From an uncultured Lachnospiraceae bacterium (GTDB lineage: Bacteria > Bacillota > Clostridia > Lachnospirales > Lachnospiraceae): a stretch of DNA of 35,065 nt. The notes under the pieces were generated by a model that saw only the letters and a program-made list of their open reading frames with translations, had not been told where the DNA came from and searched no databases. The stretch lies in the NCBI GenBank assembly GCA_904395885.1, contig CAJFOF010000077.1:1-35065 (forward strand), in the 5' to 3' direction. The translations under genes were made by a program, and so were the position numbers. Shown here piece after piece: positions 15,489-24,355 of this stretch. Position 1 is the stretch's first letter. Every line of letters begins with the position of its first letter.

Positions 15489-16160
15489 ATGTTAGAGGTT
15501 TCAGAGATTTTTAAAAGCTACCGGAAAAAAGAGGTTCTCTCCGGGGTGTCGTTTCAGGCAGCCCCCGGAGAGTGCGTTGGAATCGTAGGCGGAAACGGGT
15601 GCGGTAAAACCACCCTGCTGGCAATCCTTGCCGGGGCCAGAAAGGCAGACCGGGGAAGCCTGAAGGCAGACGGCCAGGAGATTCTGGGGAGGCCGGCGCT
15701 TCAGGCGGCAAAGATCGCCTATGTCCCCCAGGAAAACCCCTTTATGGAGGAACTATCTGTAAAGGATAATCTGAGCCTGTGGTACAAAGGCGACCGCGCC
15801 GCTATGAAACGGGACCTGGAAAATGGACCTGCGGCCATGCTGGGGGTTTCCGATTTCCTCCGCGTTCCCGTGGGAAAGCTGTCCGGGGGTATGAAGAAGC
15901 GGCTTTCCATCGCTTCGGCCCTGGCGGGGCAGGAGCGGATCCTGATCATGGATGAGCCGGGGGCGGCCCTGGATCTGGTTTGTAAGGAAGTCATACGAGA
16001 GTATCTGAGAGAATATTTAAAAAAGGGCGGTACGGTGCTGCTGTCTTCTCACGAGATGGATGAGCTGGCAGTCTGCACCAGGCTGCTGGTGCTGAAGGGC
16101 GGGAAAGTCCGGGAGGCGCCGGCCGGCCTTACGGCGAAAGAGCTGGCGGCCCGGTTTTAA
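15489..16160 (+). CDS. ABC transporter ATP-binding protein
   Basis: Single nucleotide-binding domain, 223 residues. Walker A GGNGCGKTT (34-42), Q-loop Gln81 (VPQEN), signature LSGGMKKR (131-138), Walker B ILIMDEP (151-157), switch His188. All catalytic parts are intact. It most likely energises the two ABC-2 permeases encoded downstream, with the 537-residue exported protein between them. The subfamily resembles CcmA/NatA-type exporters rather than importers. Confidence 0.95.
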   Translation: MLEVSEIFKSYRKKEVLSGVSFQAAPGECVGIVGGNGCGKTTLLAILAGARKADRGSLKADGQEILGRPALQAAKIAYVPQENPFMEELSVKDNLSLWYKGDRAAMKRDLENGPAAMLGVSDFLRVPVGKLSGGMKKRLSIASALAGQERILIMDEPGAALDLVCKEVIREYLREYLKKGGTVLLSSHEMDELAVCTRLLVLKGGKVREAPAGLTAKELAARF

Positions 16161-16180
16161 GAAAAAAGGGAGGAAGGTCT

Positions 16181-17794
16181 ATGAAATGGAAAAAAGGTCT
16201 TGTGATCGGCGTTGTCGCTGCGGCAGCGGTGGCGGCCGGAGTCGGCATTGCTGCAGTCAACCGAAAAGATCCAAAGACGGTTGTCATTGACGCCTTTAAA
16301 GGGGTCTATGCATCCGACAATGTCTATCCGGCAGAGGAAATCTTCGGTTTTGGCCAGTTGATGGAGCAGTTTGAAGAGACCGGAGGAGAACTGGGACTGG
16401 AGATTTCTCTTACCGGGAGCTCCGACGAGACAGTGTTTGGACCGTTGGCGGGAAGCGGCATCAACATTGAGGCAAAGAGCGACGCGGCTGCCGGAAAATT
16501 CCGTGAGGATCTGGGAATCCGGTATGGCGGGATGGATCTGGCCAATCTTCAGATCTACGGCGACGACACATACCTGAAGGCGGCAGTACCGGAACTTTCG
16601 AGCAGGGTGTTCTCCCTGAATTACGCAGACGGGCTTGCAGACCAGCTGGCCGATTCGCCGCTGGTTCAGTCTTCGGGTATTACGCTTACGGAGGAAGATA
16701 AGCAGCTGATCGACGATTATGTCGACTATATGACAGATCTGTACCGCTCCGACAGCGGCGCCTTTGATCTGGAGGGGCTCTGGAACCGCTACACAGAGGG
16801 GAGCCAGGCCATCAATGATTTTAAGGCAGCCATGACGGTGACGGAGTCAGACTCTCTGAGTTTCACCTACAATGGCCAGGAGAGCTCCTGCACAGGCTAT
16901 GACGTGGTGCTCCCCAAAGATGCTCTGATCAGCTTTTTCAGGACGACATCAGAGTTCTTTTTGTCCGATGAGACCTTTAAAAATGATATGTCTGAATATA
17001 TGGAACTGATGGAGAGGCTCAATGAAGCGGGCCTGTCCAACACTCAGACAGGTCAGGATGCATCTGACCCGGTGTCTTCGGCGGCCAGTCTCTGGGAAGA
17101 GATGAGCCAGGGGGCAGACGAGGCGGTGGACGCTCTGGAAAGGGTCCTGACAGGGGATGTGCTCCTGAAGGTCTATGTGGACAGGCGCGGAAATCTGGTA
17201 TCTGCTGAGGGAAATGTCGGCTTCCTGGTCGAGGAGGACAGCACCTTCAATGTGGCGGCAAGCGTTCGGCTGGAAGGCGGATCCTATCCCACAGAGAACC
17301 TGAAGGCGTCTCTGACCCTGGCCGATGGTACGGATACTGTAACGATTGATCTCAATAAGTCCGGAGAATACACGGATGCGGCTTTGAACAGTTCCTGGGA
17401 TCTGACCATAGGAAGCCAGGCGGCCAGCGAAGCCTTCGGCCTGAGCTTCCAGAGCAGCTACAGCCGCGAGGAGGGTGATCTCTCCATGGTCATTACCCCT
17501 TCGTCCAATGGAGAATCCTTTTCGATCACCATCGGCGGCGTCATTGACGAGTTGGAAAAGGGCAGAAACATCCACTATACGGCAGACTCTGTGCAGATAA
17601 AGCTGGCAGATGGATTCAGCGTGGAGCTGGCCGGGGAAGCCTACATGAGAATGCTGAGCAGCGAAGTAGATTCTCCTGAGGGTATGGAGATGGATGTGAT
17701 TGCGGCGACAGAGGACGACTGGACTCAGGTGGGCAATGAAATCGCCATGAACCTGCTGAGCATCCTTTCCAGCCTGGGCGCCGGATTATCATAA
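16181..17794 (+). CDS. Membrane-anchored extracytoplasmic protein of unknown function
   Basis: 537 residues, not recognised. It starts with Lys-rich KWKKG, one hydrophobic helix (residues about 6-26) without a lipobox, then a large acidic, polar, non-membrane body that should lie outside the cell. The body is rich in beta-like stretches with alternating polarity (for example LKVYVDRRGNLVSAEGNVGF and SLTLADGTDTVTIDL), which resembles proteins that build a large beta sheet to hold lipids or polymers, but no family can be named. There are few cysteines and no catalytic motif is evident. Encoded between the ATPase and the permeases of the same operon, it may be an accessory or substrate-capturing part of the exporter. 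GGGAGG precedes the start. Confidence 0.85.
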   Translation: MKWKKGLVIGVVAAAAVAAGVGIAAVNRKDPKTVVIDAFKGVYASDNVYPAEEIFGFGQLMEQFEETGGELGLEISLTGSSDETVFGPLAGSGINIEAKSDAAAGKFREDLGIRYGGMDLANLQIYGDDTYLKAAVPELSSRVFSLNYADGLADQLADSPLVQSSGITLTEEDKQLIDDYVDYMTDLYRSDSGAFDLEGLWNRYTEGSQAINDFKAAMTVTESDSLSFTYNGQESSCTGYDVVLPKDALISFFRTTSEFFLSDETFKNDMSEYMELMERLNEAGLSNTQTGQDASDPVSSAASLWEEMSQGADEAVDALERVLTGDVLLKVYVDRRGNLVSAEGNVGFLVEEDSTFNVAASVRLEGGSYPTENLKASLTLADGTDTVTIDLNKSGEYTDAALNSSWDLTIGSQAASEAFGLSFQSSYSREEGDLSMVITPSSNGESFSITIGGVIDELEKGRNIHYTADSVQIKLADGFSVELAGEAYMRMLSSEVDSPEGMEMDVIAATEDDWTQVGNEIAMNLLSILSSLGAGLS

Positions 17795-17806
17795 CCAGGA
17801 GGAACC

Positions 17807-19048
17807 ATGGGGACATTTTGGGTCTATTTAAAACTGGAACTGAAAAGGGCTGTACGGTTCCTTCCCTGGTCGGCTTTGGGGGCGGCTGCACTGGCAGGTT
17901 TGCTGGGGGCAGCTGCCCTTTTCGCCTCTCAGGTATTGAGCGGGAGCCGGGAGATCACCAGGCTTCAGGTGGGTGTGATCCTGCCGGAGAATGGCGGGGC
18001 GGCGAGGCAGGCGGTCTCCATGCTGGGCTCCCTGGAGAGTGTGGAGACCATCTGCGACTTTGTCTATGTGGGAGAGGATGAAGGAATTGCACGGACAGAA
18101 TCCGGGGATCTGGACTGCCTGATGGCGGTGCCGGAGAATTTTGTCGGCAGCATCATGGACGGATCCAATGAGCCGGTCACAATTCTGTTTGACGGACAGC
18201 CGGGCCTGGAAGAGAGAATCTTTCAGGAGCTGACCAGGGCAGGCGCGGAGACCCTGGGAAGCGCCCAGGCGGGAATCTATGCGGCTGACCGCTACTGTAT
18301 CCTGCTGGGCACGCCCGAGACGATACCGGCGGCGGAACAGTGGCTCAATGAACGCTATCTGGCCTATGGTCTGGACCGCACAGTGTACTTTCGCAACCGC
18401 CAGGTATCGGCCTTTGGTGAAGTATCGGCAGTCTGCCATTACGGGGCGGCAGCGGCGGTCTTCGGCCTGCTGCTCTGCGGAATCCCTGCCGCAGGATTAT
18501 TCCGCCGGGAGAACCCGGCCCTGCGGGAAAAGCTGACCCTGGCAGGGATTGGCCGCGTCAGGCAGACCGCAGGGGCGGTTACCGGAATGTGGCTGCTTCT
18601 GGCCGCCTCTGCGGCGGCTGTGGCAGCAGCGGCATGGGCCGTATCTGCGGTCCTGGGCCTGGACTGGTGGGATGAATTGACGGGAATCTTGCGGGAAAAT
18701 GCCAGGAGAACGGCGGGAAGCCGCCTGATTTTGCTGGCAGTACTGCTGTTTGCGGCAGCCGCCCTGATCACCCTGTGCTACCGGGCGGCGGGAGCAGGGA
18801 TCGGGGGCATGATGGCCCTGTTCGGGCTGACAGCCGGGATGATGTTTTTCTCGGGAGGTTTTCTGCCGGAAGTGTTTCTGCCGGAAAGTTTCCGGCAGAT
18901 TGCCCGGTTTCTGCCGACGACGGTATTGATGGACGGGATGAAACGTTTCTTCCTCCCCGGGGAGGTATGGAGAAATGTGCTCCTTACAGCTCTGACGGGA
19001 GGCATTGCGTTTGCTCTCTCCTGTGCCGGAAGGAGGGAAGGGCGATGA
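17807..19048 (+). CDS. ABC-2 type permease with large extracytoplasmic domain
   Basis: 413 residues. Topology by eye: one membrane helix at about 16-38, an extracytoplasmic domain to about 205, then five helices (near VCHYGAAAAVFGLLLCG, MWLLLAASAAAVAAAAWAV, LILLAVLLFAAAALI, MMALFGLTAGMMFFSGGF and LLTALTGGIAFAL). The motif FLPTTVLMDGM before the last helix is usual for ABC-2 permeases of the YhgE/ABC2_membrane_3 kind. Translationally coupled to the next gene by an ATGA overlap at 19045-19048. AGGAGG precedes the start. Substrate unknown. Confidence 0.88.
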   Translation: MGTFWVYLKLELKRAVRFLPWSALGAAALAGLLGAAALFASQVLSGSREITRLQVGVILPENGGAARQAVSMLGSLESVETICDFVYVGEDEGIARTESGDLDCLMAVPENFVGSIMDGSNEPVTILFDGQPGLEERIFQELTRAGAETLGSAQAGIYAADRYCILLGTPETIPAAEQWLNERYLAYGLDRTVYFRNRQVSAFGEVSAVCHYGAAAAVFGLLLCGIPAAGLFRRENPALREKLTLAGIGRVRQTAGAVTGMWLLLAASAAAVAAAAWAVSAVLGLDWWDELTGILRENARRTAGSRLILLAVLLFAAAALITLCYRAAGAGIGGMMALFGLTAGMMFFSGGFLPEVFLPESFRQIARFLPTTVLMDGMKRFFLPGEVWRNVLLTALTGGIAFALSCAGRREGR

Positions 19049-20115
19049 GACAGATGGGAATCTGGTTTTGGCTGTCAATAAAACGCTGGCTGCTGCATCC
19101 CGGCTTTGCAGCCTTGCTGATCCTGATACCGGTTCTGATGGCAGGGATCCGAAGCCTGGAGCCGGAGAAAACGGAAAAAATCACCATCGGAGTCTGGGCC
19201 GAGGGGGATGGCCTGGGACAGGAGACGGCACAGGAGCTGTCCACCAGGGACGGAATGTTTCAATTTGTCCTCTATGCCTCGGAAGATGAAGCCATTGAGG
19301 CAGTGGAAACCAGAGAGGCAGAATGCGCCTACCTGTTTCCTGCGGATCTGCAGGAAAGGCTGGCAGGCGGGGACTACAGAAGATGTATCGCAGTCTGCAC
19401 GGCCCCTTCAACGATCCTGGAGCCGCTGACAGGGGAGATCGTGTTTGCGGCTCTGGCCAGCCGGTATGACGGCGTCCTTCTGGAAGAGTACGCAGAGCAG
19501 GAAGAAGCCTTTGGGGAGCTGGATGAAACCGGGAGAGAACAGCTCAGAGAGCTGTACGAGAAATACAGGACGGACGGAAGCACCTTCCGGTTTGAGTACG
19601 CGTCTCTGGACGAGTATACCGGGAAGCCGGGAACAGGGATGGGAGCAGAGACCGGGCAGTCCGGGGACGGAGTGTTTCCGGTCCGGGGGCTGACGGCGGT
19701 GTTTGTTTTTCTGGCGGCGTTTTTTGCGGCCTGCAGCACAGGGCAGGATGAGCAGAGAGGACTGTTTGCCCCACTCCCCGCTGCGGTCAGGCCTCTCTGC
19801 CGGTGGGCGGCGCTGGCCGCTCCGGTCGCGCTGGCGGCGCTCTCCTCCCTTGCTGCCCTGAGAGCGGCGGGGGAATGGACGGAGACTTTTTTTGAGCTGG
19901 GCGCTATGGCGGCCTATGCCCTGATTTCTGCTCTCTGCGGTGAAATTGCCGCAAGGATCGTGAGAAAACCCCAGGTTCTGGCGGCGCTTATCCCATTTAT
20001 GGCGCTGGCATTGCTGGTGATATGCCCCGTCTTTTTCGATGCGGGGAGATGGATAGGAGAGGTGAGCGCAGTCAGGAGAGTGCTGCCGCCGGCGTGGTAT
20101 CTGAGCTGGTTTTAA
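19045..20115 (+). CDS. ABC-2 type permease, partner of the preceding gene
   Basis: 356 residues. The start at 19045 overlaps the previous stop (ATGA) and has AGGAGGG upstream; the frame is open far into the previous gene but that is not coding. One N-terminal helix (about 14-32), an extracytoplasmic domain to about 215, then about four helices, ending with LPPAWYLSWF. The sister protein continues from the equivalent point (LPTTVLMDGM) with a further helix of about 40 residues. This copy therefore ends before the last membrane helix, either as a natural heterodimer feature or by loss of the end. It likely forms a heterodimer with the preceding permease. Confidence 0.87.
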   Translation: MRQMGIWFWLSIKRWLLHPGFAALLILIPVLMAGIRSLEPEKTEKITIGVWAEGDGLGQETAQELSTRDGMFQFVLYASEDEAIEAVETREAECAYLFPADLQERLAGGDYRRCIAVCTAPSTILEPLTGEIVFAALASRYDGVLLEEYAEQEEAFGELDETGREQLRELYEKYRTDGSTFRFEYASLDEYTGKPGTGMGAETGQSGDGVFPVRGLTAVFVFLAAFFAACSTGQDEQRGLFAPLPAAVRPLCRWAALAAPVALAALSSLAALRAAGEWTETFFELGAMAAYALISALCGEIAARIVRKPQVLAALIPFMALALLVICPVFFDAGRWIGEVSAVRRVLPPAWYLSWF

Positions 20116-20121
20116 AAAGAT

Positions 20122-20168
20122 AAAAAAGATGCAGACAAACCGCAGAGGCGGCTGCCTGCATCTTTTTT
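20122..20168. terminator. Bidirectional intrinsic terminator
   Basis: AAAAAAGATGCAG (20122-20134) pairs with CTGCATCTTTTTT (20156-20168), with an inner CCGC/GGCGG-type pair (20140-20143 with 20148-20151). A-run and T-run on both sides let it stop the exporter operon from the left and the flavodiiron gene from the right. Confidence 0.92.
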
Positions 20169-20196
20169 GTTATTCTGAGACATGGACCCCGGACGA

Positions 20197-21402
20197 TTAC
20201 AAAATCTCTGAGGCAATCTGGCCTGCCAGATCTTCGATCTGAGCCAGCTGGTCATCCCTGAGAGCCGACTTGACGCTGATGGAGGTCTCCATCACTGTGA
20301 TATTTTTCATGGTCTCCAGGATAGCCCGCATCTGCTTTGCGGAGGTGTTGGCCCAGGAGCCGTTTTCAATCAGAGCCACTGTGCGGTTCTGAAGATTCAG
20401 AGCCTTCATATCCAGGAGCACATGCTCCATTGCAGGATAAAGACCGCCGTTGTAGGTTGGGCTGGCCAGAACAATATGACTGACGCGGAAGGCTTCTGCG
20501 ATGGCCTGGGATACATGGGCAGAGGAAACATCGTAGACAGCAATGTTTTTCACGCCTTTTTCCGCTAGGGCGCAGGCCAGGACGTTGGCGGCATTTTCCG
20601 TATTTCCATACATGGAGCCATACAAAATCACAACACCCTGATCTTCCGGGGTATAAGTGCTCCAACGCTGGTATTTATCCAGAAGATAAGGAATATTGGA
20701 GCGCCATACAGGGCCGTGAAGAGGGCAGATAATCTGGATATCCAGGGCGCCCAGCTTTTTTAAAGCGGCCTGTACCTGAGGGCCGTATTTGCCGACGATA
20801 TTGGTGTAGTACCGTCTGGCATCGGAGATCCAGTCGCGGTCAAAATCAATTTCGTCATCGAAGATGTTGCCGTTCAGGGCTCCGAAGGTTCCGAAGGCGT
20901 CTGCGGAGAACAGGACTTTTTCGGAGGACTCATAGGTCACCATGACCTCCGGCCAGTGAACCATGGGAGCCATGGCAAAATTCAGGGTGTGGGCGCCCAG
21001 GCTCAGGCTGTCCCCTTCTTTTACGAGAACGGAGCGGGAATCCAGATCCGGGATTGTGTAAAATTGCTTCATGATCTGGAATGTCTTCTGGTTTCCCACA
21101 ACCTTTGCCTCCGGATAGAGGGACAGGATTTCTGCGATCCCGGAGCAGTGATCGGGTTCCATATGGTTGACGATCAGATAGTCAAGGCTGCGGCCGCCTA
21201 ATACATGGGCTACATTTTCCAGAAACTGGGTGCGGATGGAAGGGTCTGCCGTATCCAGAAGGGCAGTCTTCTCGTCCAGAATCACGTAGGAATTGTAAGA
21301 AACTCCCCGGGGAATCGGGAACAGATTTTCAAAAAGAGCCAGCCGGCGGTCGCTTCCGCCGACCCAGTGAATGGAATCGGTTACTTTTCTGGTGCAGTAC
21401 AT
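20197..21402 (-). CDS. Flavodiiron protein (FprA-family A-type flavoprotein)
   Basis: 401 residues; reduces oxygen or nitric oxide with electrons from rubredoxin or a similar donor, protecting anaerobes. The N-terminal metallo-beta-lactamase domain has the diiron ligands HMEPDH, His in VHWPE, Asp in SADAFGTFG and His in CPLHGPVW. The C-terminal flavodoxin domain has the FMN loops LYGSMYGNTENAAN, SPTYNGGLYP and ENGSWA. No extra rubredoxin or flavin-reductase domain, hence class A. ATG 21402 is chosen because AGGTGG lies eight bases upstream and MYCTRKVTDSIHWVGG matches family starts; a GTG four codons earlier at 21414 overlaps that site. It stands alone on the minus strand. Confidence 0.94.
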   Translation of the reverse strand: MYCTRKVTDSIHWVGGSDRRLALFENLFPIPRGVSYNSYVILDEKTALLDTADPSIRTQFLENVAHVLGGRSLDYLIVNHMEPDHCSGIAEILSLYPEAKVVGNQKTFQIMKQFYTIPDLDSRSVLVKEGDSLSLGAHTLNFAMAPMVHWPEVMVTYESSEKVLFSADAFGTFGALNGNIFDDEIDFDRDWISDARRYYTNIVGKYGPQVQAALKKLGALDIQIICPLHGPVWRSNIPYLLDKYQRWSTYTPEDQGVVILYGSMYGNTENAANVLACALAEKGVKNIAVYDVSSAHVSQAIAEAFRVSHIVLASPTYNGGLYPAMEHVLLDMKALNLQNRTVALIENGSWANTSAKQMRAILETMKNITVMETSISVKSALRDDQLAQIEDLAGQIASEIL

Positions 21403-21512
21403 GGAAAGTTCCACCTTTCTATATTAATAGGATACAGTTCTCCATAACCTGACAGCGCTTGTGTTGGCGCGGCCAGCCATGGTTAGTTGCAAACAACTTT
21501 TCCAAATTCTAA

Positions 21513-21541
21513 ATTATACTATAAAACTAGGGAAAAGTCAT
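21513..21541 (-). promoter_or_regulatory. Candidate promoter of the flavodiiron gene
   Basis: On the minus strand, ATGACT (21536-21541) and TATAAT (21513-21518) are 17 bases apart. The -10 is perfect, the -35 matches four of six. Downstream, within the expected leader, AGTTG/CAACT (21485-21489 with 21494-21498) forms a small dyad that could bind a regulator. Confidence 0.6.
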
Positions 21542-21603
21542 CCTTTTTCCGGAAAATCTCCAGAAAAGATTTTGCAACGGTTGGGACAACGGGGACACTT
21601 CCC

Positions 21604-21632
21604 TTGAAATGCCGCGGCTTCTATGGTAGAAT
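21604..21632 (+). promoter_or_regulatory. Promoter of the pyr operon
   Basis: TTGAAA (21604-21609), 17-base spacer, TAGAAT (21627-21632). The leader of about 65 bases has only a small GCCC/GGGC hairpin (21669-21680); I see no PyrR-type attenuator. Confidence 0.75.
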
Positions 21633-21703
21633 GAGGAAGATAATCAAATGATAAAAAATTTTAAATTTGCCCTATCGGGCTGTTAGGACAAGGAGGACCC
21701 CTG

Positions 21704-22621
21704 ATGATCAAACAATTAATAGAAAAAATTCAGAAGACGAAGGCGCCGATCTGCGTAGGTCTGGATCCTATGCTGTCTTATCTTCCCGAGCATTTGCTGA
21801 AGAAAGCATTTGCCGAATACGGTGAGACTCTGGAGGGCGCCGCAGAAGCCATCTGGCAGTTCAATAAACAGATTGTGGATGCCACATGGGATCTGATACC
21901 GGCAGTGAAGCCGCAGATTGCAATGTATGAACAGTTTGGCATTGAAGGCCTGAAAGTGTATAAGAAGACTGTGGATTACTGCCAGGAAAAGGGGCTTCTG
22001 GTGATCGGGGATGCCAAGAGAGGAGATATCGGCTCTACTTCCGCCGCGTATGCAACGGCTCATATTGGAAAAGTAAAAGTAGGCAATCAGACATTTTCAG
22101 GATTTGGAACCGACTTCCTGACTGTAAACCCATATTTTGGCACAGATGGGGTCAAACCTTTTGTAGATAGCTGTAATGAGAACGACAAGGGACTGTTCAT
22201 TCTGGTAAAGACCTCTAACCCGTCCAGCGGGGAATTCCAGGACAAACTGGTGGACGGCCGCCCTGTTTATGAACTGGTGGCTGAAAAAGTGGTTGAATGG
22301 GGAGAAAGTTCTATGGATGGCGATTACAGCAATGTAGGGGCTGTCGTAGGCGCTACCTATCCGGAGATGAGCCGGGTTCTGAGAAAGCTGATGCCAAAGA
22401 CCTATTTCCTGGTACCGGGCTACGGCGCTCAGGGAGGAACCGCTCAGGATCTGAAGGATTGCTTCAATGAGGACGGACTTGGAGCGATTGTAAATTCCTC
22501 CAGAGGAATCATCGCTGCCTACAAGAAAGCTCCTTATGATAAATTTGGTCCGGAGCACTTTGCAGACGCATCCAGGCAGGCGGTTATCGACATGGTGGCT
22601 GATATTAACAGCGTACTGTAA
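21704..22621 (+). CDS. pyrF: Orotidine-5'-phosphate decarboxylase (long form)
   Basis: Last step of UMP synthesis, removing CO2 from OMP. 305 residues, the longer group of PyrF found in Clostridia, actinobacteria and others. The catalytic Lys-Asp network is in IGDAKRGDIGSTS; the phosphate-binding end reads VPGYGAQGGT and NSSRGI. AAGGAGGA precedes the start. First gene of a pyrF-pyrK-pyrD-pyrE unit. Confidence 0.97.
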   Translation: MIKQLIEKIQKTKAPICVGLDPMLSYLPEHLLKKAFAEYGETLEGAAEAIWQFNKQIVDATWDLIPAVKPQIAMYEQFGIEGLKVYKKTVDYCQEKGLLVIGDAKRGDIGSTSAAYATAHIGKVKVGNQTFSGFGTDFLTVNPYFGTDGVKPFVDSCNENDKGLFILVKTSNPSSGEFQDKLVDGRPVYELVAEKVVEWGESSMDGDYSNVGAVVGATYPEMSRVLRKLMPKTYFLVPGYGAQGGTAQDLKDCFNEDGLGAIVNSSRGIIAAYKKAPYDKFGPEHFADASRQAVIDMVADINSVL

Positions 22622-22660
22622 ATCCCTATTGGGAAACTAGAAAAATGACAGGAGGCACAC

Positions 22661-23437
22661 ATGGCGCAGGTAAAATTGACGGCGGCAGTGGCAAGCCAGG
22701 AAAAGCTGGCTGAAGGGATCTACAGTATGTGGATCAAGGCAGAAACGATTGCATCCCAGGCGCGGCCGGGACAGTTCGTATCTTTATACTCGAAAGATGG
22801 GGCCAGGCTTCTTCCGCGGCCTATCAGTCTGTGCGAGATTGACCGGGAGCAGGGACAGATCCGTCTGGTCTACCGGATTGCAGGAGCAGGGACAGAAGAG
22901 TTTTCTCATTATCAGGCGGGAGATCTTATCGATGTTCTCGGACCTCTGGGAAACGGCTTTCCTGTGGACGGATTAGAAGGAAAAACGGCATTTTTGATTG
23001 GCGGAGGCATTGGAATCCCGCCGATGCTGGAATTGGCAAAAGAGCTTTCCTGCCAGGTGCAGGCTGTGTTGGGATACAGGGATAACAGCTTGTTTTTGAA
23101 GAAAGAGTTTGAGAATTACGGTTCTGTCTATGTTGCGACAGAAGACGGAAGCGCGGGGACAAAAGGAAATGTTCTGGATGCTATCAGAGAAAACGGATTA
23201 CATGCTGACATTATATTTGCCTGCGGCCCGACTCCGATGTTAAAAGCGCTGAAGGCTTACGCCGGGGAACAGGGGATCCCCTGCTACCTCTCTCTGGAGG
23301 AGAGAATGGCCTGCGGGATTGGGGCCTGTCTGGCTTGTGTCTGCCAGTCTAAGGAGATCGACAGCCATTCCCATGTCCACAATAAGAGAATCTGCAAGGA
23401 CGGCCCGGTTTTTGCGGCAGAGGAGGTGGAGCTGTGA
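22661..23437 (+). CDS. pyrK: Dihydroorotate dehydrogenase B electron-transfer subunit
   Basis: 258 residues; FAD and [2Fe-2S] subunit passing electrons from dihydroorotate to NAD+ with PyrD. FAD site RPISLCEID, NAD-binding GGGIGIPPML, and iron-sulfur cysteines in ERMACGIGACLACVC plus a later Cys in KRICKDGPVF. AGGAGG precedes the start; the stop overlaps the pyrD start. Confidence 0.97.
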   Translation: MAQVKLTAAVASQEKLAEGIYSMWIKAETIASQARPGQFVSLYSKDGARLLPRPISLCEIDREQGQIRLVYRIAGAGTEEFSHYQAGDLIDVLGPLGNGFPVDGLEGKTAFLIGGGIGIPPMLELAKELSCQVQAVLGYRDNSLFLKKEFENYGSVYVATEDGSAGTKGNVLDAIRENGLHADIIFACGPTPMLKALKAYAGEQGIPCYLSLEERMACGIGACLACVCQSKEIDSHSHVHNKRICKDGPVFAAEEVEL

Positions 23438-24339
23438 TGAATACGAAGGTAACTCTGGCCGGTGTGGAATTAAAGAACCCGGTGATGACAGCTTCCGGCA
23501 CCTTTGGCTCTGGCGCAGAGTACGGGGATATGGTGGACCTGAACAAATTGGGAGCAGTCGTTACCAAAGGCGTGGCCAATATCCCGTGGCCGGGAAATCC
23601 CACGCCCAGAATCGCTGAGACCTGGGGCGGGATGCTCAATGCGATCGGCCTTCAGAATCCGGGGATTGATGTGTTCATAGAGAGAGATATTCCGTTTCTG
23701 CGGCAGTATGATACGAAAATCATCGTTAATGTCTGCGGGAAGACCACGGAGGACTACGTGGAGGTAGTGGAGCGCCTTTCTGACCAGCCGGTAGATCTTC
23801 TGGAGATCAATATTTCATGCCCCAACGTTAAGGAAGGCGGAATTGCTTTCGGCCAGGATCCCAAAGCGGTGGAGGCGATCACGCGGGAAGTCAAAAGACA
23901 CGCAAAGCAGCCGGTGATCATGAAGCTGAGCCCCAATGTGACGGATATTACTGTTATGGCCAAGGCGGCGGAGGCAGGCGGGGCGGATATCCTGTCTCTG
24001 ATCAATACCCTGACCGGCATGAAAATTGACATTCATAAGAGGACTTTTGCCCTGGCAAATAAAACCGGCGGCATGTCCGGCCCTGCCGTAAAGCCTGTGG
24101 CAGTAAGGATGGTATATCAGGTGGCTCAGGCGGTGAAGCTGCCGATTATCGGCATGGGCGGTATTATGAATGCCGATGACGCCATAGAATTTATATTAGC
24201 TGGGGCCACGGCGGTCTCAGTGGGAACCGCTAATTTTCATGATCCTTACGCCACGGAAAAAGTGGTGAAGGGGATTGAACAGTACATGGAAAAATACCAG
24301 ATAGAAGATATCAGCTCCCTGATCGGTGCGGTGAGATAG
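23437..24339 (+). CDS. pyrD: Dihydroorotate dehydrogenase, type 1B catalytic subunit
   Basis: FMN enzyme oxidising dihydroorotate to orotate. About 300 residues; motifs NPVMTASGTFG, NISCPNVKEGG with the catalytic Cys of the 1B class, GMGGIMNADDA and GATAVSVGTANF. The start may be ATG 23437 (one-base overlap with the pyrK stop, AGGAGG ten bases upstream) or GTG 23434 (seven bases from AGGAGG); I prefer ATG. The pairing with PyrK confirms class 1B. Confidence 0.96.
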   Translation: MNTKVTLAGVELKNPVMTASGTFGSGAEYGDMVDLNKLGAVVTKGVANIPWPGNPTPRIAETWGGMLNAIGLQNPGIDVFIERDIPFLRQYDTKIIVNVCGKTTEDYVEVVERLSDQPVDLLEINISCPNVKEGGIAFGQDPKAVEAITREVKRHAKQPVIMKLSPNVTDITVMAKAAEAGGADILSLINTLTGMKIDIHKRTFALANKTGGMSGPAVKPVAVRMVYQVAQAVKLPIIGMGGIMNADDAIEFILAGATAVSVGTANFHDPYATEKVVKGIEQYMEKYQIEDISSLIGAVR

Positions 24340-24355
24340 GAGGTTTTGAATAAAT

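Noticed and set aside
18775-19044. N-terminal extension of the second ABC-2 permease
   Set aside because: It overlaps the upstream permease gene in another frame; the ATGA overlap with AGGAGGG upstream gives the better start.
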